From an uncultured Candidatus Udaeobacter sp. (GTDB taxonomy: Bacteria > Verrucomicrobiota > Verrucomicrobiia > Chthoniobacterales > UBA10450), in NCBI GenBank assembly GCA_955652715.1, contig CATPBS010000009.1:1-9941 (forward strand): a DNA stretch of 9,941 nt, given 5' to 3'. Below the pieces are notes generated by a model. The model was not told the DNA's origin. It saw only the letters and a list, made by a program, of their open reading frames with translations, and made no database searches. Positions 1 to 4,713 of this stretch are shown one piece after another (positions within the stretch are counted from its first letter, which is position 1; the number at the start of each line of letters is the position of its first letter). The position numbers and the translations under genes were made by a program.

Positions 1-694
1 CAACAACGTCGCCGATATCCGCCGGCGTTCCTAAACGTCCCATCGGTGTCCAACCGCGGGTATGCCAATCCCGGATGAGTTCCTGCACCTGCTCGGGCAA
101 GGTGTTTAAGACGCTGTCCTCCGTCCATCCCGGGCTGATCGCGTTCACCGTGATGCCGCGCCTGGCAACGGTTACGGCGAAGTACCTGACCAGTGATTCC
201 AGCGCCGCTTTCGCTGATCCCATGCCGACCCACGGTTGGAGTCCGCCGGTACGACTTCCTTCGGCGTAGGTGATGGCAAAGATTCTTCCTCCGTCGCCCA
301 TCAGGGGAAGCGCTTCCCGAACACCGACAAGGAACGCCTTCGCCTGTGAGTCGAATGCTGCGTCCCACTGTTTCAAGGTAATATCGAGAGGCGGCTGATA
401 AAATTCGGGCGCCTCCGGCCTGGCGTTGCTGACGAAGATATTCAGTTGCCCGAACTCTGTCTTTAGCCTGCGAAACATCTCAGTGATCTGATCTGGTCGT
501 GTCACGTCTGCCTGCACGATAACGCCATCGGACCCGAGTTTGCGGACCTGTGCGAGCGTTTCTTTCGCGGCGCTCTCGTTTTGGAAGTAGTGAACCGCGA
601 CTTTGACGCCACTCTCTGCCAGTGCCAGAGCGATTCCTCTCCCAATTCCGCGCGAACTACCAGTGATCAGAGCGTGCTTTCCTTCGAGTGTCAT
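1..694 (-). CDS. SDR family oxidoreductase (C-terminus beyond the window)
   Basis: NAD(P)-dependent short-chain dehydrogenase/reductase; 231 residues are visible and the reading frame is open to the window edge. The Rossmann nucleotide-binding motif TGSSRGIG is at residues 11-18, an acidic D63 follows the third strand, SNAR (89-92) replaces the usual NNAG, and SPG (187-189) is the usual post-catalytic motif. The active site is atypical: Lys162 is present, but the Tyr expected four residues earlier is Met158. The local pattern ITY...PWVGMGSAK resembles the enoyl-ACP reductase arrangement (Tyr-x6-Lys), where the corresponding position is Trp155; Tyr143 may be a substitute acid. The substrate is unknown. 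The start is supported by GAGGA about 8 bases upstream of ATG. Family assignment is firm, activity is not. Confidence 0.9.
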   Translation of the reverse strand, partial: MTLEGKHALITGSSRGIGRGIALALAESGVKVAVHYFQNESAAKETLAQVRKLGSDGVIVQADVTRPDQITEMFRRLKTEFGQLNIFVSNARPEAPEFYQPPLDITLKQWDAAFDSQAKAFLVGVREALPLMGDGGRIFAITYAEGSRTGGLQPWVGMGSAKAALESLVRYFAVTVARRGITVNAISPGWTEDSVLNTLPEQVQELIRDWHTRGWTPMGRLGTPADIGDVV

Positions 695-829
695 ATGAAG
701 TTCCTCGGGTTAAGCGATCTAAGAAACCAACGTCAGCCGCTGCTTCGATGCGCGCAAGTTTCGGCAAATTGAGTCATCTGCCTCAGCCGGACTAATGGCT
801 TGTCGCCGGGTGCGTCTGATTAGGACCGC

Positions 830-1312
830 TCAATGCGCGTACTCTAAACGGTCGTCCAACTTCCCGCTTCGCAACGCGTCGAGAAATGCCGCGTAATCTT
901 TGAGCGGACCTCCAACTGCACGCCAAACTACTTTGGGTTTCGCGCCATCCTTCGTGAGTTTGGCAACCAAAATATGATAGGTGTGAGCGATTCCGCCGCG
1001 CTCGTAATGGACAACGTAATACTCGACGCCTGTCGCTGCCCAAATCAGGCGCTTGCCTAGAAGCGTTGGATCTGTGATGGCATCAGTCGCGTTCCACTTC
1101 TGGCCCGGCTCTGCGAGCTTGCCATCCCCGCCGCCGTCACAAAGCGCGAGGATTGCGGATGGCAGATTGGTCGTGGACCGGACCTCGTGGAAGCGCGAGG
1201 CATCTAGCAACGCCTTGCGTTCTTCCGCCGAAAGCTTTGTAACATCTGCGGAGCACAAGCTCGGGATCGCGACGGCGATCAGCAAGTAAAGGCTAACCTG
1301 TTTCGTGTACAT
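830..1312 (-). CDS. Secreted protein of unknown function (160 aa)
   Basis: I chose the ATG that gives a standard signal peptide (MYTKQVSLYLLIAVAIPSLC, cleavage near CSA-D). The frame stays open to an ATG at 1369, but that extension would run through a cluster of hairpins (1326-1367), so it is unlikely to be coding. The mature protein is small and has an ordered-looking core: DPTLLGKRLIWAATG, EYYVVHYERGGIAHTYH, then VVWRAVGGPLKDYAAFLDAL. That suggests a conserved fold, but I can name no domain. The protein is probably periplasmic or exported. It lies 135 bp upstream of the SDR gene on the same strand, too far to claim an operon. No clear ribosome-binding site is visible. Confidence 0.72.
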   Translation of the reverse strand: MYTKQVSLYLLIAVAIPSLCSADVTKLSAEERKALLDASRFHEVRSTTNLPSAILALCDGGGDGKLAEPGQKWNATDAITDPTLLGKRLIWAATGVEYYVVHYERGGIAHTYHILVAKLTKDGAKPKVVWRAVGGPLKDYAAFLDALRSGKLDDRLEYAH

Positions 1313-1325
1313 CGCGGGCCGTAAC

Positions 1326-1419
1326 ACAGCCATCATGGCTGTTAGGTCAAGCGGGCATCTTGCCCGCAAGAGGCCGGCAGGCTGGGAAGCCTGCCCGACG
1401 CGTCAGGCAGGATGCCTGA
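1326..1419. repeat. Cluster of four compact hairpins (REP-like)
   Basis: Four perfect stem-loops follow each other within 94 bp: 1326-1342 (8-bp stem, 1-nt loop), 1351-1367 (stem GCGGGCA, loop TCT), 1376-1395 (stem GGCAGGCT, loop GGGA) and 1403-1419 (stem TCAGGCA, loop GGA). The last three share a core of the type GGC(A/T)TC(C/T) on one strand, so they look like diverged copies of one hairpin family. They lie between the ends of two minus-strand genes, upstream of the start at 1312. They may be REP-type intergenic repeats and may also stop transcription coming from 1478-1858. There is no T-run, so a plain intrinsic terminator is less likely. Confidence 0.7.
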
Positions 1420-1477
1420 GTTACAATGCCAACTCGTGTACAACGTCGTTGCAGAATTTATGAGATGGCCTTCGAGT

Positions 1478-1858
1478 TTATCGTTCCTCATCGACATGTT
1501 CGAATCCAATGCGCGTCATGCGATATACGCCGCCGTAAACGATCTCAGTGCGGGTAAGCTTTTGGATTGGGTAGCGGTCTTCTTTCCAAGGCGGCGGTTG
1601 CTCGCCACCCACATACGTGGTGCTTATCACCAACGCATGGTTCTCGATTCTCCAGCGGCTATGCGTCACGCGTGGTTCAAGCCCGTTCGGATCGGGTTTG
1701 CCCATCCACCAGGTTCCGTCGGCAAGATAAACGTAATCATGGCGTGGCGAGCGCCACGCTCCAACCATCAAACGCGAAAGCTCGCGATCGCTTTGTTCGC
1801 TGCTATAGGCTGACGCCGTGAGCGTGAGTACTGCCAGAAAAATCGCAACAACGCGCAT
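1478..1858 (-). CDS. Small secreted lipocalin-like protein of unknown function (126 aa)
   Basis: The N-terminus is a clear signal peptide (MRVVAIFLAVLTLTASA, cleavage near residue 17-19). The mature part has GAWRSPRHDYVYLADGTWWM followed by SRWRIENHALVIS. This pattern of short strands, with a GxW near the start and a closing W-x-I, is seen in lipocalin-like single-domain proteins; that assignment is an inference from pattern only. Its ATG lies 2 bp from a degraded attC-like stretch (1861-1977), so it may be an old gene cassette following the SnoaL-like gene. There is no clear ribosome-binding site. The gene is followed by about 47 bp and then a hairpin cluster (1326-1419). Confidence 0.65.
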   Translation of the reverse strand: MRVVAIFLAVLTLTASAYSSEQSDRELSRLMVGAWRSPRHDYVYLADGTWWMGKPDPNGLEPRVTHSRWRIENHALVISTTYVGGEQPPPWKEDRYPIQKLTRTEIVYGGVYRMTRIGFEHVDEER

Positions 1859-1860
1859 AA

Positions 1861-1977
1861 TAGCTACGACACAGAGTCAGCCATCGCTCGCGGAGCCGGG
1901 GTTGCAAAACTCTCAACTCTCATCTCTCAACTGTTTCTCTTGCGGACAGAGGCTCTGGCTGCAGCGCCTTGTTACGT
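1861..1977 (-). other. Possible degenerate attC (integron recombination) site
   Basis: Read on the minus strand, the stretch opens with ACGTAACAAGGCGCTGCAGC. This matches 16 of 20 positions of the opening of the better attC at 2504-2629. It closes with GGCTGACT, a spacer and GTAGCTA, placed like the L' and R' boxes of an attC. CAGCC near the left end pairs with GGCTG near the right end. The right core site does not fit GTTRRRY, so the site would be inactive. It lies directly after the SnoaL-like gene and directly before the start of the gene at 1858, where a cassette boundary would be. A heptamer repeat fills part of the central loop. Confidence 0.4.
1910..1930. repeat. Short tandem repeat, 7-bp unit x3
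   Basis: Three head-to-tail heptamers, CTCTCAA, CTCTCAT and CTCTCAA, form a pyrimidine-rich tract with a purine-rich complement. A partial further CTCTC-like stretch follows. It lies in the untranslated gap between the SnoaL-like gene and the gene at 1478-1858, inside the central part of the degenerate attC-like region. It encodes nothing visible. Such short repeats can vary in copy number by slippage. Confidence 0.7.
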
Positions 1978-2016
1978 CTGCCATTATTATCCAAAAATTA
2001 ATCGCTGGCGTGCAGT

Positions 2017-2454
2017 TCAATCCTCGGCATCCCAGTGCTCCGCGATCTTGCCATCCTGTACGCGAAACATGTCGAATCCGAGTGCTTTGTTGTGTTTTCC
2101 GTCCCGGCTAGTCCATGTCTGTCGCACGTAGACAACGACCAGGTCGTCTTCAGCGACTACGTTCAGCAGCTGGCGCTTGTAGTCAGCGGGAAGCTGTTGA
2201 GCGAAACGCGCACGAAATGTATCCATGAAACCCTTCAATCCGGTAGGTACGTTCGGGTTGTGCTGGATGTAATCGGGGCGTAGAAATCGCGGCGCAGCAT
2301 CCACATCGCGATGGATCAACACCGTCGTATAGAAGTCTCGGACAAGAGCCTTGTTGCGCGCAGTCAAGGCATCGTCCGCAAAAGCCATTTGGGCGAGGCC
2401 AACCAGCGCCAGCGCTATTGTCCGGGACAGGTAATTTGTGTTGAAGATACGCAT
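2017..2454 (-). CDS. Secreted SnoaL/NTF2-like protein (145 aa)
   Basis: The signal peptide spans residues 1-26 (cleavage near AFA-DD). The mature protein is one NTF2-like alpha+beta cone domain of the SnoaL-like type. Signature segments are VRDFYTTVLIHRDVDA (38-53), RPDYIQHNPNVPTGLKGF (59-76) and GFDMFRVQDGKIAEHWD (126-142). SnoaL-like proteins bind small polycyclic or aromatic compounds, and some catalyse aldol cyclisation. The ligand cannot be predicted here. The protein ends right after EHWDAED, a little earlier than many relatives. GGAGGA lies 5 bases before the ATG, the best ribosome-binding site in the window. The 5' leader begins at the attC crossover point (2509-2510), so the gene looks like the body of a mobile cassette. 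Confidence 0.85.
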   Translation of the reverse strand: MRIFNTNYLSRTIALALVGLAQMAFADDALTARNKALVRDFYTTVLIHRDVDAAPRFLRPDYIQHNPNVPTGLKGFMDTFRARFAQQLPADYKRQLLNVVAEDDLVVVYVRQTWTSRDGKHNKALGFDMFRVQDGKIAEHWDAED

Positions 2455-2459
2455 TCGAT

Positions 2460-2465
2460 TCCTCC
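2460..2465 (-). promoter_or_regulatory. Strong Shine-Dalgarno of the SnoaL-like gene
   Basis: GGAGGA on the minus strand, 5 bases before the ATG at 2454. It stands out because most genes in this window have no recognisable ribosome-binding site, and it fits a gene that carries its own translation signals. Confidence 0.75.
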
Positions 2466-2503
2466 GATTATTTTTAGGAAAGGTAAACGTGAATGGTTAT
2501 AAG

Positions 2504-2629
2504 ACCTAACGAGCAAGCTCAGCGACCGGCGTTGGCAGCGCACGTCCGCCGAAGCCGATGATGTTGTAAAACGAGCGACCCTCGAAGCTCAATTGCATAG
2601 CTCCGGCGCGCTGCACCGTCTTGTTAGGG
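2504..2629 (-). other. attC-like integron cassette recombination site (126 bp)
   Basis: On the minus strand the stretch starts with a CCCTAAC core (2629-2623) and ends with GTTAGGT (2510-2504), which fits the R' consensus GTTRRRY. Six bases of the two cores pair. Inside them, TGCAGCG on the left pairs partly with CGCTGAGC on the right, as L'' and L' boxes do, leaving unpaired bases. A further inner pairing is GCAGCGC with GCGCTGC. The centre is non-palindromic, and the length lies within the known attC range. The stop codon TAA of the DUF3052 gene lies inside the first core, typical of cassette genes, and orientation matches both flanking genes. The crossover would fall between 2510 and 2509. 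Function is inferred from layout only. Confidence 0.68.
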
Positions 2630-3043
2630 GGCCTTCTCACGCTGCTCCTTTCGAATCATGAGCTTCAGCCCGGACCATACTTCATCAACTGCGCAAACTT
2701 TTATGTCAACAAGGCTGATGGGTAGAGCTACCTCCCGGATCCCATCTTCGGTAATGTCGGTCGCAACACCCGAGGTTTTCTTAGGCCACGATACCCAGAT
2801 CACTCCGTCTGGAGCAATCTTCCGTCGATAAGACTCCAGCTTCTGCTTGAGTCTGGACCTATCGATCTCGAAGAGATGCACGAACTTCATATCTGGCTCC
2901 GGGCCGGCCAGCCAAGAGACCTCCATATCGATCGGGAGCGACAGCAGGGAGAGGTATTGGCTCGGCGCCCCGTCCACATAGGAGGTGAGCCCGGTCTTGA
3001 AACCGAGCTTTTTCCAAAGAGGAGTGCCAGAATATCCGGCCAT
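2624..3043 (-). CDS. DUF3052 family protein (139 aa)
   Basis: The N-terminal AGYSGTPLWKKLGFKTG is the hallmark of the DUF3052 family, small cytoplasmic proteins of unknown function. A second conserved-looking block is APDGVIWVSWPKKTSG (around residues 77-92), followed by ITEDGIREVALPISLVDIKVCAVDEVWSGLKLMIRK. There is no signal peptide or membrane segment. The stop codon lies in the first core site of the attC-like element downstream. A GTTAGGC core-like site ends 10 bases before the ATG, so the 549 bp between the two crossover points (3058 to 2510) would form one complete gene cassette. Only a weak purine stretch (AAGAAA) precedes the start. Confidence 0.85.
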   Translation of the reverse strand: MAGYSGTPLWKKLGFKTGLTSYVDGAPSQYLSLLSLPIDMEVSWLAGPEPDMKFVHLFEIDRSRLKQKLESYRRKIAPDGVIWVSWPKKTSGVATDITEDGIREVALPISLVDIKVCAVDEVWSGLKLMIRKEQREKAP

Positions 3044-3052
3044 AGTTTCTTG

Positions 3053-3059
3053 GCCTAAC
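3053..3059 (-). other. Integron core-site-like GTTAGGC (possible cassette boundary)
   Basis: GTTAGGC on the minus strand fits the GTTRRRY consensus of the R' half of attC or attI. It sits just upstream of the DUF3052 gene, where the 5' cassette boundary is expected. No matching first core (RYYYAAC) is visible further upstream within about 200 bp, so this is either the scar of an insertion target, the remnant of a lost attC, or chance: a 7-mer with degenerate positions is weak alone. Its position relative to the attC at 2504-2629 is what gives it weight. Confidence 0.4.
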
Positions 3060-3063
3060 TATG

Positions 3064-3109
3064 ATTAGACGAACCTTCGTAATAGGTAACGAAGATTTCT
3101 TCGTCTAAT
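3064..3109. repeat. 46-bp nested inverted repeat after the cyclase gene
   Basis: ATTAGACGAA (3064-3073) pairs perfectly with TTCGTCTAAT (3100-3109). Inside it, CTTCGT (3075-3080) pairs with ACGAAG (3089-3094) around an 8-nt loop. It lies 7 bp beyond the cyclase stop codon and 4 bp from the GTTAGGC boundary. It could act as a transcription terminator or mRNA 3' end for the OsmC-cyclase operon, although no T-run follows. Alternatively it may be part of the site at which the DUF3052 cassette inserted. Confidence 0.6.
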
Positions 3110-3116
3110 TCGGTCA

Positions 3117-3965
3117 CTATACTGCCGCTGGCTTCCATGCAGCGGCATGGGCGCGGACTGGGTAACCGAAGCCTTTAAGGTTAACTTCGCCCAGGTCTTC
3201 GAACAGGAGTCCTTTGCCGATGCATAGGTCTGGAATTGCGTTCGATACCAGAATCTGTTCCGGCTGTGCCTGAGCACAGAGGCGGGCGGCGAGTTGAACT
3301 GTCGATCCAAAGAGATCGTTATTTTGTTCAACGGGTTCGCCTGCTGCGGCGCCGACTCGCACCTTGAGCGGGCGCTCGGGATTCGCTTCTTCGTGTTTCG
3401 CTAATTCGCGCTGGATCAGAATTGCGCAGCGAACTGCGCCTGCCGTTGACACGAATGAGGCCATGATACCGTCGCCAGTGTGCTTGACCTCGCGGCCGCC
3501 AAGAGCGGACATGGCATCTCGCACAATCGTGTCGTGCACACCGAGCAAGGCGAGAGCCGCTTCGTCACCGAGCGATTGAGTCAATGTCGTTGAATCCACG
3601 ATGTCCGTGAACAGAACGGTTCGGATTCCCGGATCTCGTGCATCGGCTCCGCCACCCGGCAGCACAGCCGCGCCAGCGTCATTCGTCTCCGCGCTACCGA
3701 GAAATCCTTCTGCTAGTTCGGGCGGTTGTATTTCGATGATCTTTTCGGCCAGCATCCCGTGGGCTTCGCGATGCACACATTCTGCTGCCTCCACGTTTGG
3801 CGCATGCACGAGGCAAAAAACCTTGCCGGCCTTTTCGTTGACCCAATACTTGCGGTATTCGACGCCATATTTCCGCTGCGTTTCCATATCCTTCGCGTGA
3901 GCTTTCGCGACGTCTTCCGGAGTGGTCCCCTCCGGGAGATTGTGAATGTCCATGTATAACGGCAT
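3117..3965 (-). CDS. DUF4242 domain-adenylate cyclase (class III) fusion protein
   Basis: This 282-residue protein makes a cyclic nucleotide, probably cAMP from ATP. Residues 1-80 form a DUF4242 domain (starts MPLYMDIHNLPEGTT, contains FCLVHAPNVEAAECVHREAHG). Known relatives of this ferredoxin-like domain bind nickel, so a sensory role is plausible. A Gly/Ala-rich linker (81-112) leads to the cyclase domain (about 115-275). Metal-binding aspartates are D121 (FTDIVDST) and D165 (TGDG). Purine-selecting K161 and D217 suggest ATP. R228 is present, but the usual catalytic Asn is Gln224 (VQLAARL). The start at 3965 was chosen because DUF4242 begins there and it lies 11 bp after the OsmC gene; the longer frame would overlap that gene. 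There are no membrane segments. Confidence 0.88.
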   Translation of the reverse strand: MPLYMDIHNLPEGTTPEDVAKAHAKDMETQRKYGVEYRKYWVNEKAGKVFCLVHAPNVEAAECVHREAHGMLAEKIIEIQPPELAEGFLGSAETNDAGAAVLPGGGADARDPGIRTVLFTDIVDSTTLTQSLGDEAALALLGVHDTIVRDAMSALGGREVKHTGDGIMASFVSTAGAVRCAILIQRELAKHEEANPERPLKVRVGAAAGEPVEQNNDLFGSTVQLAARLCAQAQPEQILVSNAIPDLCIGKGLLFEDLGEVNLKGFGYPVRAHAAAWKPAAV

Positions 3966-3976
3966 AGGCGAAGATT

Positions 3977-4489
3977 TTAGCGAGATATTACGCGATGCAA
4001 AACGCTGATGTCGGCAGGGTGACTCAAGGTTTGATAAACGACGCAATAGCGTTCGGTCAGGCGGATCAGTGTGGCGACCTGCTCTTCGCTGGCATCAGTA
4101 TCTAGATCGAAATGCAATCGAATCTGTTTGAACCCGACAGACACGTCTTTCGAAACTGCAAGTGTGCCACGAAAATCGAGATCGCCCCCTGCTCGAATCG
4201 TGGCAGTGCGTAATGGAATGTCCAGAGCGGTGGCGACTGCGCTTAGGGTGACGCCTGCGCATCCTACCAAGGCTTCGAGTAACATGTCGGCTGAACACGC
4301 GCTCAGGCCGTCGCCTCCTGTCGCTGGGTGAAGCCCTGCTTCGACGCGCGCTTTTCCCGTTTCGATTTTGCAGGTGATATTTTCGCCGATCCGACCCTCC
4401 GCGTGGAGAGTAACGAGCGCGGTGTCAGGGCGCTCGCGATATTGCGCTTTCAGTGGCGCCTGTAATGATCTTAGGTCATCAGCGTTCAT
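3977..4489 (-). CDS. OsmC/Ohr family protein, probable peroxiredoxin
   Basis: A 170-residue OsmC-like protein of the kind that reduces organic hydroperoxides in the cytoplasm using two cysteines. The first reactive Cys is C77 in the helix motif SADMLLEALVGCAGVTL, and the second is C149 in ERYCVVYQTLSHP near the C-terminus; both match the family pattern. The family's beta strands are represented by the N-terminal VTLHAEGRI and the central DVSVGFKQIRLHFDLD. It lies 11 bp upstream of the DUF4242-cyclase gene on the same strand, so the two are probably co-transcribed, linking a peroxide-handling enzyme to cyclic nucleotide signalling (inference). A BIME-like repeat (4511-4665) lies upstream. The ribosome-binding site is weak. 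Confidence 0.88.
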   Translation of the reverse strand: MNADDLRSLQAPLKAQYRERPDTALVTLHAEGRIGENITCKIETGKARVEAGLHPATGGDGLSACSADMLLEALVGCAGVTLSAVATALDIPLRTATIRAGGDLDFRGTLAVSKDVSVGFKQIRLHFDLDTDASEEQVATLIRLTERYCVVYQTLSHPADISVLHRVISR

Positions 4490-4510
4490 GGATTCAATTC
4501 CGGTAGCGGC

Positions 4511-4665
4511 GACTGACGATAGCCCAGCGTTTTAACGCCGGGAAAAAGGAAGCTTGCGTAGCGAGTCCCGGCAGGGACGACAGAACCGTTTCTTTCGTCC
4601 CGTGCGGGACTCGAACATTTCCGTTAACCAACCCCCAGCGTTCAAACGCTGGGCTATTGTCGATC
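4511..4665. repeat. BIME-like palindromic repeat element (two inverted halves, four hairpins)
   Basis: The element is symmetric about position 4588. Outer units 4511-4542 and 4634-4665 are inverted copies, about 27 of 32 bases identical; each holds a hairpin with a CCCAGCGTT/AACGCTGGG stem (perfect at 4634-4653, one A-C mismatch at 4523-4542). Inner hairpins at 4565-4578 (GTCCC/GGGAC) and 4594-4615 (GTCCCG/CGGGAC) are also inverted copies with matching flanks GAGTCCC and GACGA(A/C)AGAA. This is the layout of paired REP units, which in other bacteria are spread by RAYT transposases of the IS200/IS605 type. No transposase is in the window. A 71-codon open frame across it (4494-4709) is a by-product of the repeat. 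Confidence 0.75.
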
Positions 4666-4713
4666 TCCATGCCGAATGATTTATAAAACCACCTAAGTTC
4701 TAGCAACAAGGCG

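Noticed and set aside
830..1369. Longer version of the secreted protein starting at 1369
   Set aside because: The extra N-terminus would be encoded by two hairpins and would place the signal peptide internally; the ATG at 1312 gives a normal signal peptide.
1412..1813. Plus-strand open frame of 133 codons
   Set aside because: It overlaps the hairpin cluster and is antisense to the signal-peptide-bearing protein at 1478-1858, which is the more convincing reading.
3966..4046. Longer N-terminus for the DUF4242-cyclase protein
   Set aside because: It would overlap the OsmC gene by 70 bp and adds residues with no relation to DUF4242, whose conserved start is MPLYMDIH.
4494..4709. Open frame of 71 codons on the minus strand in the gap between the FAD oxidase and OsmC genes
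   Set aside because: It is made almost entirely of the hairpin units of the BIME-like element; such frames arise because the repeats lack stops in this phase. No ribosome-binding site or recognisable domain.
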